Positions 45,965 through 53,953 of a DNA stretch of 64,000 nt are shown one piece after another. Below the pieces are notes generated by a model. The model was not told the origin of the DNA. It saw only the letters and a list, made by a program, of their open reading frames with translations, and did no database searches. The DNA comes from Phormidesmis priestleyi BC1401 (GTDB lineage: Bacteria; Cyanobacteriota; Cyanobacteriia; Leptolyngbyales; Leptolyngbyaceae). The stretch covers positions 1 to 64,000 of the forward strand of contig NZ_LXYR01000022.1 in the NCBI RefSeq assembly GCF_001650195.1, given 5' to 3'. How positions within the stretch are numbered: the first letter of the stretch is position 1; every line of letters starts with the position of its first letter. A program made the translations under genes and the position numbers.

Positions 45965-46852
45965 ATGTCCCTGGTTTATCCAGCGTCTAAACACCCCAGT
46001 ATGGTTTCAATCTTTATTCTCACCCACAACGAAGAAATCGATATTGCGGCTTGCATTGAGTCTGCATTGCTCTCAGATGACGTGATTGTCGTCGATTCTT
46101 TGAGTCACGATCGCACCGTTGAAATTGCCAGCCGCTATCCGGTGCGGGTGATTCAACACGCGTTTGAGAGCCACGGCAAACAGCGCACTTGGATGCTGCG
46201 ATCGATTCCGGTGAAGCATGAGTGGGTCTATATTCTCGAAGCCGATGAGCGGATGACTCCAACCCTATTTCAGGAGTGTTTGATCACAATTCAGCAGCCC
46301 CAACACGTTGGATATTATGTCGCCGAGCGGGTAATGTTTATGGGAACCTGGATTCGTCGCAGCACTCAATATCCTCGCTATCAACTGCGTTTGTTTGACA
46401 AACATAAAGTCTGGTTTAGCGACTATGGGCATACCGAGCGCGAAGTCGTCGAAGGCTCGACCGGATTTCTCAAAGAAACCTACCCTCACTACACCTCTAG
46501 TAAGGGCATGAGTCGCTGGATTGACAAACACAATATCTATTCAACGAACGAAGCGATCGAGACGATTCGGCAGCTTGAAAAAGGCACGATCAAATGGAGT
46601 GAGCTATGGTTTGGCAAATCAGAAGTCGATCGCCGACGTGCCCTCAAAAACCTCTCGTTGCGACTGCCATTTCGCCCGATTGTGCGCTTTGTCTATATGT
46701 ATTTTTTGCTGGGTGGCATTCTCGACGGTCGCGCCGGGTTTACCTGGTGCACCTTGCAGGCGTTTTATGAATATCTAATTTTGCTCAAGGTTTGGGAAAT
46801 GAAGCATCAGCTCATCTTGAACTCCACTCCTCAATCTCCTTCAGAGTCATAA
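45965..46852 (+). CDS. Glycosyltransferase family 2 protein
   Basis: 295 residues. The GT-A core begins S-I-F-I-L-T-H-N-E-E, with D-V-I-V-V-D-S-L-S-H-D-R-T, K-Q-R-T-W-M-L and the metal-binding E-A-D-E-R-M in place of DxD. This is the WaaE/KdtX-like subgroup. The second half holds Y-Q-L-R-L-F-D-K and H-Y-T and a C-terminal hydrophobic stretch. The start might be internal (M-V-S-I at residue 13). Neighbouring HpsJ-like gene suggests a surface polysaccharide role. Confidence 0.88.
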   Translation: MSLVYPASKHPSMVSIFILTHNEEIDIAACIESALLSDDVIVVDSLSHDRTVEIASRYPVRVIQHAFESHGKQRTWMLRSIPVKHEWVYILEADERMTPTLFQECLITIQQPQHVGYYVAERVMFMGTWIRRSTQYPRYQLRLFDKHKVWFSDYGHTEREVVEGSTGFLKETYPHYTSSKGMSRWIDKHNIYSTNEAIETIRQLEKGTIKWSELWFGKSEVDRRRALKNLSLRLPFRPIVRFVYMYFLLGGILDGRAGFTWCTLQAFYEYLILLKVWEMKHQLILNSTPQSPSES

Positions 46853-47097
46853 TGTTAAATAAGATACCATCATGTTCGGATATTCCCGATCGGGGATCAA
46901 TGGTTAAATAGAAAAACCCGGATTGAAAGCCTTTAGACCTTGCAACATTTCTTTACAAGCCTTACAAATAGGGTAGATGGGTTCATAACAGCTTCTGTGA
47001 GGCTGAGAGTCGTTTCACCTAGAGGTGTGATTGCCTCAATTTAAGTCAAGATTTCAATTTTGTGATAGTTGCAGCCAGTTGAAAGAGAGGGCTACCT

Positions 47098-47820
47098 GTG
47101 ATCCAACGTCTGAAGCAAGACTTAAAAAATGACCTGATTGCGGGTTTGTTAGTGGTGATTCCATTAGCCACTACTATTTGGCTGACGATTACGATCGCAA
47201 ACTGGGTGATTAACTTTCTGACTCGCATTCCTAAGCAGATCAACCCGTTTGATGATCTCAATCCGTTTTTGGTAAACCTGCTAAACCTGACGGTTGGCTT
47301 GACTGTGCCCCTGCTGTGCATCCTGTTAATCGGGCTGATGGCACGAAACATTGCCGGACGTTGGCTTCTAGATTTTGGCGAACGAATTCTAGCAGCCATT
47401 CCTCTCGCAGGAGCTATCTATAAAACCCTCAAGCAACTGTTAGAAACAATCTTTAAAGACTCTAACGGTCGGTTTCGGCGCGTTGTGCTGGTAGAATATC
47501 CTCGCCCTGGGGTCTGGTCGATCGGGTTTGTCACCGGGGCGATCGGGGCTGAAGTTCAGTCTCATTTTCCTAGTGAGATGTTGAGTGTTTTCATTCCAAC
47601 AACTCCAAACCCAACGACGGGTTGGTATGCGATCGTGCCTGAGTCGGGTGTGATTAATTTGGCGCTTCCGATCGAAGATGCGTTTAAGGTGATTATTTCG
47701 GGCGGCATTGTCAGCCCTGATGCAGTTTCGTTGACTCCTTTAGCACCAACCACTTCGAGCAAACGAGTTCTGGAGTCTCTGGTCGATCCAACCACTCGGC
47801 AAGCACTGGCTGAAGAGTAG
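47098..47820 (+). CDS. DUF502 family membrane protein
   Basis: 240 residues starting with GTG (AGAGAGGG upstream). Two membrane helices (about 14-35 and 60-82) with the conserved G-L-L-V-V-I-P-L-A-T-T-I-W and R-x-L-L-D-F-G-E-R-I-L-x-x-I-P-L. Then a cytosolic domain: R-R-V-V-L-V-E-Y-P-R-P-G-x-W, F-I-P-T-T-P-N-P-T-T-G-W. Plant homologues are the LCV/COV membrane proteins. Function unknown in bacteria. Confidence 0.88.
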   Translation: MIQRLKQDLKNDLIAGLLVVIPLATTIWLTITIANWVINFLTRIPKQINPFDDLNPFLVNLLNLTVGLTVPLLCILLIGLMARNIAGRWLLDFGERILAAIPLAGAIYKTLKQLLETIFKDSNGRFRRVVLVEYPRPGVWSIGFVTGAIGAEVQSHFPSEMLSVFIPTTPNPTTGWYAIVPESGVINLALPIEDAFKVIISGGIVSPDAVSLTPLAPTTSSKRVLESLVDPTTRQALAEE

Positions 47821-47824
47821 AGGT

Positions 47825-47941
47825 GGCGTTGCTGAATCCAAGTATGAATTGCCCTCACCCCAACCCCTCTCCTGCGGGAGAGGTGAGCTAGTCTTGTTCC
47901 CTCTCCTGCGGGAGAGGGCTAGGGTGAGGGCTAATTCATCG
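47825..47941. repeat. GC-rich dispersed hairpin repeat, family A, copy 4
   Basis: Starts GGCGTTGCTGAAT five bases after the DUF502 stop. Interior: GCCCTCACCCCAACCCCTCTCC, then GGGAGAGGGCTAGGGTGAGGGC, which pair. Here the loops are CTGCGGGAG types, so this copy has diverged. The rest of the gap up to 48175 shows nothing further. Confidence 0.7.
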
Positions 47942-48175
47942 GCTCATAAAGACCGGACTTGAACAATCACATTCAGTCAGTCTGGAACTTTCCACTACAC
48001 CGAACAACTGTCGAAAGTTGTCCCTGTACAAAATCAGCAGAGTTCTTCTACCCTTCTCTAGATAGCACTACTTAGAACTCGTGCAGAAGCATCGAACATT
48101 CGATCGACAAATTCGCAATTAAAACACCGAGATCGACGCGGTACACTACTGAAGAACCCCCTTGAGGAAACGTTG

Positions 48176-48598
48176 ATGGCACGATCGAACAGTGGTAAAC
48201 CTGAACTGTCTGCACTAGAATCGTCTGTGATTTCAGATCCTGAAGAACCAAACCCTCAAGATACAGAAGTGCCTGAAGAGGTGGCTGAATCGGTAGAAGA
48301 CGCTCAAGACGTTGACAGCATCTTAAACTCTCTCAAGACGCTACTTAGCACAGTAGAAAAACTCCAAAAAGTTCGTCAAGAAGTCGGCGACATCAAACCT
48401 CTGCTCGTGCGAATGCTCGACGGTGAACTGGTAGCGGGCGAAGATCTTGAGCAACTTAAAACTGGAGTAGGAGGTCTTTTTCGCCTGGTGCGTGCTCACA
48501 GCGATCATCAGGCAGCCTTGGCAAAAGCCCAGCCAGCCAGAAGCCTGCTAGATGAAGTGTTAAAAGTGTCTAGCACCCGCTCAGAAGTCACCTCTTAA
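48176..48598 (+). CDS. Hypothetical acidic protein, 140 aa
   Basis: Starts at ATG 48176 (GAGGAAA upstream). The N-terminal 45 residues are disordered and very acidic (E-E-P-N-P-Q-D-T-E-V-P-E-E). The rest is helical: I-L-N-S-L-K-T-L-L-S-T-V-E-K-L-Q-K, L-L-V-R-M-L-D-G-E. No family recognised. The stop is followed by a strong hairpin, GACTCGCC against GGCGAGTC (48625-48662). Confidence 0.65.
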   Translation: MARSNSGKPELSALESSVISDPEEPNPQDTEVPEEVAESVEDAQDVDSILNSLKTLLSTVEKLQKVRQEVGDIKPLLVRMLDGELVAGEDLEQLKTGVGGLFRLVRAHSDHQAALAKAQPARSLLDEVLKVSSTRSEVTS

Positions 48599-48683
48599 AA
48601 GCGAACATAAAGCAGCCTAGACTCGCCGCGATCGACAACAATGCTTGTTGGGGCGAGTCATCGAGCCTGATGATTTACTAGAA

Positions 48684-49727
48684 TCAGGCAGACACAGGTT
48701 CTTTCTCCTGAGCGAGTATCGATTCTTCACCCGATGCTTTGAACTTGAATAGAGCTGGATTGCTTTGGGTTTTTTCCAAAAATCCTCGCTGTACCCCACG
48801 AGTAAGGGTGCCTGCCACACTTTTGATGGCTCTCGGCATCTCGGCTTCCTCAAACTCGCCGTACACCTCGCGAATGATGTCAGCGGTTGAGAACGATTGC
48901 TCTGGATTAGTTGCAGTCACGTTGACCATTGCCTGAAGCGGTTCCATTCCTCGAAACGATCGCTTAGGATTTTTGGCGTTGAAGGATTGAGATTTGGGTT
49001 GTTTCCCCTTTTCCTTGGCTCTGGCTCTGGGTTGAGCTTTAACTTTTGAAGCTTTTCTAGGTGACTTTTCAGATGAATCAGACGGCTCATCGTCATCGGG
49101 TTCTGCTGAAATAGCCTCAGTAGCCTCATCCGATTGGTCACTGGTTGGCGCATCTGCTAGTGACTTTGCGCCCGTCAGCGCTCTAAAGAGGGGTGGATTC
49201 TCCTGCACTCTTTCTAACCATCCCTTCTTCGCTCCCCCCACTAATGTGATTTTCACGCTTCGCTTTGCAGTGGGTAAGTCGGCTGGGTCAAACTCGTCAT
49301 AGACGGTACGAATGACTTCTTCAGCGTCAAACGTCTGCTCTGGAGAGTGGTTGACCACCTGCACCATTGCCTCGATCGGAGTCAGCCCTGCAAACTCAGC
49401 TTTGAGCACTTTGCCATTAAAATGATTGGCGGTTGGTTGCTGACCTTTTCCTTTAGACTTGGTTGACGATTGACCTTTCGGGGTTGAGGTCTTCGATTGA
49501 GCCTTTGATAAATCTGGCTGAGTTTCTAGATCTAACAGGTAATTGCCGGAACCATTGTTCTCTGATTCATCTCCTAACAGCAAATCTAGCTGTTGCAGTG
49601 CGCGATCGATTGCGGCGGTTGCTTGCTCAACTGCCGATTGAATAATGGCATCTCGATCGCTTTTGAGTCGAGATCGCTCTTGTTCTAACTGTTGCTTTAC
49701 TTCGCTACTCAAAATGGAGTATGACAT
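48684..49727 (-). CDS. Hypothetical DNA-binding-like protein with two repeated domains
   Basis: 347 residues from ATG 49727. A helical N-terminus (1-50) is followed by two copies of a ~75-residue unit (about 105-185 and 260-335). Each reads F-x-G-x-x-P-x-x-A-M-V-x-V and P-E-Q-x-F-x-x-x-x-(V/I)-I-R-x-V-Y-x-E-F, then L-x-x-G-x-x-x-G-x-L-E and N-P-x-L-F. The units look like winged helices of the HARE-HTH sort (inference). The linkers are long and Lys/Arg/Ser-rich (K-G-K-G-Q-Q, R-A-R-A-K-E-K-G-K). Plausibly nucleoid-associated; not a named family to me. Confidence 0.75.
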   Translation of the reverse strand: MSYSILSSEVKQQLEQERSRLKSDRDAIIQSAVEQATAAIDRALQQLDLLLGDESENNGSGNYLLDLETQPDLSKAQSKTSTPKGQSSTKSKGKGQQPTANHFNGKVLKAEFAGLTPIEAMVQVVNHSPEQTFDAEEVIRTVYDEFDPADLPTAKRSVKITLVGGAKKGWLERVQENPPLFRALTGAKSLADAPTSDQSDEATEAISAEPDDDEPSDSSEKSPRKASKVKAQPRARAKEKGKQPKSQSFNAKNPKRSFRGMEPLQAMVNVTATNPEQSFSTADIIREVYGEFEEAEMPRAIKSVAGTLTRGVQRGFLEKTQSNPALFKFKASGEESILAQEKEPVSA

Positions 49728-50043
49728 TGCTTCTCTTTGCCTCATCACAGATGGTTGTACCTCGATTGTAGATTGGATAATTGAATTGGAAATTTAAAGT
49801 TCAAGAGATTGCGTCTAATAGTTGGTTCCTATGACAAAGTGAGCCTCTCTGCTCACATCAGTTGATAGCGTACACTGAAGCCCAGCCCTGTAGCAGATGA
49901 GCATTACACTACTCTTACTAAGCATCACTGCTCTAACTCAAAATCTCACGCCTCTAGCACGATTCGATTAGCCCAACTTTCAGTTTGGTGCGAGGCAGAA
50001 CCGCAGCAGAGGAAAGCTTTGTACTTCTCAAACTGTCTCTAAA
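49728..50043. other. Intergenic region before the creatininase remnant
   Basis: Contains the divergent promoters. 49985-50025 (GCGAGGCAGAACCGCAGCAG) resembles the inner part of the family C repeat at 11250-11275, so a decayed third copy is possible. Confidence 0.35.
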
Positions 50044-50817
50044 GTGCTGAACAAATCCTCTAACTCAACGCGACTTGTGCCCTCTAAACCGGTCCTCTGG
50101 GAAGAACTAACGTGGGAGCAGATTACGCAACTGCGCGATCGAGGCGTTGATTTAATGATTTTGCCGATTGGGGCGACAGAACAACACGCCCTGCATATCT
50201 GTAGGGGTCGATACGTTTTCGGCAACAGCCGTTGCTCGTTGGCTCAATCAAAGAAGTGGGCAGGCACTATTTCTCTCAGATCTCAAACGTTGGCTGCAAT
50301 TATTGTAGAAATCGCAGAATGGGTAGCGAGTGCCGGATTTTCTCGATTGCTGCTCAATGGGCACGCTACCAACTGGGCACCCTTGCGCTGTGGTTTAGAA
50401 AACGTTCGTCATCGCTATCCTGAGTTGCGAACTGCGCTGCGGTTCCTTCGGAGTTGCGCAGAGCGCTAACCGCTGTGGGAAATCTCGCCCAAGATTCACG
50501 AGTTTTATCATCACGATGCCGTCAACTTTCACGCTAATTGTGCAGAAACTTCAGTAATGTTGGCACTGCGACCCGATCTAGTACAAATGAATCGAGCCGT
50601 AGATGAACCAGATCGATCGGCACATTGTTTCTTTGCTTACAGAGTGGATAAAGAAAGCGTTCATAGCGGTGTTGGAACTCCCAGTCAGGCAGATGAAGCA
50701 TTTGGACAAGCGACTTTAGCAGCTTGTATTACAGAATTGAGTGCCCAACTTCAACAGGCAATGATTGAGAAAACACCGTTAGAAGAATTACCACCAGCGT
50801 TACCAGATATGTTTTAA
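50044..50817 (+). pseudogene. Creatininase family protein, multiply disrupted
   Basis: Recognisable creatininase pieces lie in order: L-W-E-E-L-T-W-E-Q-I and I-L-P-I-G-A-T-E-Q-H, then in another frame V-D-T-F-S-A-T-A-V-A-R-W. Back in frame come G-T-I-S-L-R-S-Q-T-L, L-L-L-N-G-H-A-T-N-W-A-P and, after a stop, F-Y-H-H-D-A-V-N-F-H-A-N-C-A-E-T-S-V-M. So there is a frameshift near 50200, a deletion after A-R-W, and a 31-bp repeat (50439-50469) that brings in TAA 50467-50469. Downstream of the stop the original frame continues. Metal ligands are partly lost. Precedes the glutamine synthetase-like gene by 29 bases and was probably co-transcribed with it. Confidence 0.85.
50439..50469 (+). repeat. 31-bp dispersed element, family D, copy 1 (inside creatininase gene)
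   Basis: GCGGTTCCTTCGGAGTTGCG with C-A-G-A-G-C-G-C-T-A-A after it. Inverse copy at 58243-58273. The two match at all but the central three bases, which read AGA here and TCT there, i.e. the GCGC-NNN-GCGC core is inverted. Its insertion keeps the frame but adds a stop. Confidence 0.75.
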
Positions 50818-50846
50818 TTACCATTAACAAATCTATTCACAAAACA

Positions 50847-52205
50847 ATGAGCCACGAATCTACTTCAGAATTGCAGCAGCTAAAAGCAGCGCTGGAAAAA
50901 CAGGGTGTGAAATACGCGATCGCCAGCTTTGTCGATGTTCATGGGATGTGCAAAGCAAAGATGGTGCCACTGACGCATTTTGACCAAATGATGCAGGGGT
51001 CAGAATTATTCACAGGAGCCGCGTTAGACGGGGTTCCTCAAGCCGTGAATGATGATGAGGTCGCGGCAATGCCCGATCCAGCAAGCGCCACAATTCTGCC
51101 CTGGAATTCAGAAATGGCTTGGTTTGCCAGCGATCTGTATTTGCAGGGCAAACCATTTGAAGCGTGCTGTCGCAGCATTCTCAAGTCGGTTTTGCAGCAA
51201 GCGGCAGAGATGGGCTTTCAGTTCAACCTGGGGATTGAAACAGAGTTTTTTATTCTCAAAGATCAGCCTGGGCAGGCAGTTCCTGTTAGCGATCGTGACA
51301 CGCTAGACAAACCTTGTTATGACCTGCAAGGGCTGCTGGATAACTACACCTGGGTAGATGAAATTGTGCAGGCGATGAATCACCTCGGCTGGGATGTATA
51401 CTCATTTGACCATGAAGATGGCAATGGTCAGTTTGAAACAGATTTTGCCTATGCAGACGCGTTAACGATGTCCGATCGCCTCACGTTTTTTCGCTTAATG
51501 GTGAAAGAAATTGCTCGCAAACATGGTTATTTTGCCACCTTTATGCCAAAGCCGTTTGCCAACCGAACTGGAAGCGGTGCTCACTATAATATGTCGCTGG
51601 CAGATCTGAGGACGGGAGAAAACTTGTTTGTCGATCTTCAAGACGCGCGTCACTGTGGGTTGTCAAAATTAGGCTATCAGTTCATCGCAGGCGTGTTGCG
51701 TCATGCCCCCGCAATTTGTGCGGTGATTGCGCCGACGGTAAATAGCTACAAACGGTTAGTGGCACGGGGCAGCATGTCAGGATTCACTTGGGCACCTGTT
51801 TACATCTGCTACGGCAACAACAACCGAACAAATATGTTACGCATTCCACTGGGGGGCGGACGGGTAGAGTGCCGCGCTGCCGATATTTCAAGCAATCCCT
51901 ACCTGGGTGCTGCAATGATTTTGGCGGCTGGGTTAGAAGGTATTCGCGAAGATCTAGATCCCGGTGAGCCACACACTGAAAATATGTATACGTCCACTTC
52001 GACAGAGCTGACTGAAATGGGAATCAAAACGCTGCCGCGAACCTTGGGGGAAGCGATCGAAGCCTTTGCATTTGATCCATTAAGCAAATCAGTGATGGGA
52101 TCGTTGATGTACAAAACTTATATTGACTTCAAAACACAGGAATGGTTTGAGTATCACAATCATGTATCTGATTGGGAAATCCAGCGCTATCTAAAGTTTT
52201 TCTAA
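50847..52205 (+). CDS. glnT: Type III (GlnT-like) glutamine synthetase family enzyme
   Basis: 452 residues, ATP-dependent gamma-glutamyl ligase fold. Y-A-I-A-S-F-V-D-V-H-G-M-C-K-A-K at the N-terminus, G-I-E-T-E-F-F metal site, D-H-E-D-G-N-G-Q-F-E, F-M-P-K-P-F-A-N-R-T-G-S-G-A-H-Y-N (ATP and His metal ligands), V-N-S-Y-K-R-L and N-N-R-T-N-M-L-R-I-P. Not the housekeeping GlnA, whose adenylylation Tyr region is absent. Relatives are annotated type III glutamate-ammonia ligase or act on amines. Next to an amidase-type remnant and a riboswitch-controlled ABC transporter, so a role in assimilating nitrogen from an imported compound is inferred. Confidence 0.88.
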   Translation: MSHESTSELQQLKAALEKQGVKYAIASFVDVHGMCKAKMVPLTHFDQMMQGSELFTGAALDGVPQAVNDDEVAAMPDPASATILPWNSEMAWFASDLYLQGKPFEACCRSILKSVLQQAAEMGFQFNLGIETEFFILKDQPGQAVPVSDRDTLDKPCYDLQGLLDNYTWVDEIVQAMNHLGWDVYSFDHEDGNGQFETDFAYADALTMSDRLTFFRLMVKEIARKHGYFATFMPKPFANRTGSGAHYNMSLADLRTGENLFVDLQDARHCGLSKLGYQFIAGVLRHAPAICAVIAPTVNSYKRLVARGSMSGFTWAPVYICYGNNNRTNMLRIPLGGGRVECRAADISSNPYLGAAMILAAGLEGIREDLDPGEPHTENMYTSTSTELTEMGIKTLPRTLGEAIEAFAFDPLSKSVMGSLMYKTYIDFKTQEWFEYHNHVSDWEIQRYLKFF

Positions 52206-52276
52206 GAGAGATTCGATAAATTGCCCGCAGTATAACCAACTGGATTAGGACATTGCTGTAAGAATGCCCACCGCTT

Positions 52277-52502
52277 AGACAAGGGCTTAGGGCGTGTTTT
52301 GAACCTCTTTCGCGTCGATTCTGCCTCGCCCTGAACTGAAGTTCAAGCTATCTGGGGAAGGTCCGTTGAAACGAACTCAGGATCTGACTTGACTCGCGTT
52401 CAGTCCGTTTGAACAGACTTCCCACTATCAGCCCGAACTTGAGTTCAGGGCGGGATGGCAACGAAGACCAGAGCTTCAAACTACTGCTTAAGCCCCTTGT
52501 CC
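52277..52502 (-). repeat. MITE-like hairpin repeat, family C, copy 2
   Basis: Outer inverted ends: GACAAGGGCTTAGGGCGTGT and its mirror CTTAAGCCCCTTGTC. Inside, GCCTCGCCCTGAACTGAAGTTC and GAACTTGAGTTCAGGGCGGG pair. It matches the 11197-11292 copy in reverse, with ~110 extra central bases. No gene. Confidence 0.65.
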
Positions 52503-52537
52503 TACCTTGATTAACGATCGCCCATTTTGCTGTGCTA

Positions 52538-52571
52538 GATCCCCGGCTTCTCTAAGAATCGGGGATTTTAA
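52538..52571 (+). terminator. Intrinsic terminator downstream of glnT
   Basis: ATCCCCG / CGGGGAT stem, 14-base loop, then TTTTAAC. It lies after the repeat, about 340 bases past glnT, and just before the convergent permease end. Confidence 0.6.
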
Positions 52572-52587
52572 CAAGAGAACCCAATCT

Positions 52588-53442
52588 TTAATGACGAGTT
52601 TGATCTGCCCAAGGCGTAAGAACTGCCGAAAGCCACTTTAAGCCATAGTCGATCGCCAGCCCGATCACCCCAATCAGCAAAATGCAGAACAATACTTTCT
52701 CAGTTTGTAAGTAACGCTGTGCCTGAATGATTCTGAATCCCAAACCTGATTGAGCAGCCACGAGTTCGGCAATCACTAGATAGTTCCACGCGCCAGAAAT
52801 ATTTACTCGCAGCGTATCCAACACACTGGGGAAAGTTGCCGGAACAATCACCTTAAACAAAACATCTCGCCGAGTTGCCCCTAGCGTATATGCTACATTG
52901 ATCATCTCGCTGGGAATAAATTTAACCGCATCGGCAACCATAATTGCGTTGTACAACACAACACCCAACGTAATGATCAAAACCTTAGATTCTTCGCCCA
53001 ACCCCAGCCAGATCACAATCAACGGCACGAACGCAGTCACAGGCATATATCGCACCGTTCCCACAAATGGCGCGAACAAACTGTTCATGCTGTAAAACGT
53101 GCCCATCGCAATGCCGATCGGCACTCCGATGATCGCTGCGGCTAAGAAACCCGCTAACACTCGACCGCAACTGATAATTACATCGGTCAGCAAATCGTTA
53201 TTGGCAAACATCTCAATTCCAGCTTGCACAACCGCAGTTGGAGTAGGAAGAAACAAGGGCGGCACCATCTTGCCATAGCTGACGATCGCCCACAGCAACA
53301 GCGGAACCGCCAGGGAAACGATGACGATCAACGCTGCCAATCGCCGCGAGAAGCCTTGACGAATGCTCCAGAAGACCGAAGGCTTTAGATAGTGATAGTG
53401 ACGATCGGAAGAGGGAGATGAATCGAGACTCGCATTAGCCAC
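52588..53442 (-). CDS. ABC transporter permease, NitT/TauT (SsuC/TauC/NrtB) type
   Basis: 284 residues with six membrane helices, starting with GTG (AAGGAC upstream). P-L-F-L-P-T-P-T-A-V near the first periplasmic loop, V-P-I-G-I-A-M-G, P-V-T-A-F-V-P-L-I-V-I-W-L-G-L-G-E and the EAA loop Y-T-L-G-A-T-R-R-D-V-L-F-K-V-I-V-P-A are typical. Divergent from its ATPase, 511 bases away. Belongs functionally with the ATPase and the riboswitch-controlled binding protein. Confidence 0.92.
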   Translation of the reverse strand: MANASLDSSPSSDRHYHYLKPSVFWSIRQGFSRRLAALIVIVSLAVPLLLWAIVSYGKMVPPLFLPTPTAVVQAGIEMFANNDLLTDVIISCGRVLAGFLAAAIIGVPIGIAMGTFYSMNSLFAPFVGTVRYMPVTAFVPLIVIWLGLGEESKVLIITLGVVLYNAIMVADAVKFIPSEMINVAYTLGATRRDVLFKVIVPATFPSVLDTLRVNISGAWNYLVIAELVAAQSGLGFRIIQAQRYLQTEKVLFCILLIGVIGLAIDYGLKWLSAVLTPWADQTRH

Positions 53443-53630
53443 TGAGATAGTCCTTTATCAAGTAATACACCGACCTGCCTCAAACCGATTGAGCGGCACC
53501 TCAAAAAGGTAACGTCAACCTTCACTGACATTCCTCAGTTTAGACAGACACTCACGCTTTTTTGTATTGAAGGCTACTCGATCGTCATTTTCAGGCTGAG
53601 TAAAATTAACCTCTTGCGTAAATCTGGACA

Positions 53631-53740
53631 GCCCTCCTCACGAAGTGGGGCAAAGCCCTCGCCAACCCTTCTTCCCAGGGAGAAGGGAGCTAGAATCTCT
53701 GGTTCCTTCTCTTTAGGGAGAGAGGGGCTAGGGTGAGGGC
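53631..53740. repeat. GC-rich dispersed hairpin repeat, family A, copy 5
   Basis: GCCCTCCTCACGAAGTGGGGCAAAGCCCTCG at the left is shared with copy 1, followed by the CTTCTTCCCAGGGAGAAGGG hairpin and GGGGCTAGGGTGAGGGC. The GGCGTTGCTGA ends are absent. Confidence 0.7.
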
Positions 53741-53793
53741 GAAGGATTCGTGCAGGAGGTCTAATCGTAAAATCGTAAATTCTGAAGCTCCAC

Positions 53794-53840
53794 ATCCAGC
53801 AAATTTGTAGCCTCAGACTTTCTCCGTAAATTTGCTGGAT
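53794..53840. promoter_or_regulatory. 13-bp perfect inverted repeat upstream of the ATPase gene
   Basis: ATCCAGCAAATTT (53794-53806) and AAATTTGCTGGAT (53828-53840), 21 bases apart. No T-run follows, so it is not an obvious terminator. It could be a regulator site or a transposon footprint. It sits between two divergent transporter genes. Confidence 0.45.
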
Positions 53841-53953
53841 TTAGGTTGAGCGAAGGACTGTTTCTGTATCCAAATTAACATTTTGAAACGACGCTATCTA
53901 GTTAGCTAGTAGAGAAACTTCGATTTTTGCTGCCTAATCCTGGACGTTCAACT

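Larger units (their letters stand above)
53443..53953. other. Divergent control region of the permease and ATPase genes
   Basis: No gene. It holds family A repeat copy 5 (53631-53740) and a perfect inverted repeat (53794-53840, separate entry). The AT-rich stretch 53865-53925 before the ATPase is the likely promoter zone. Confidence 0.4.
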
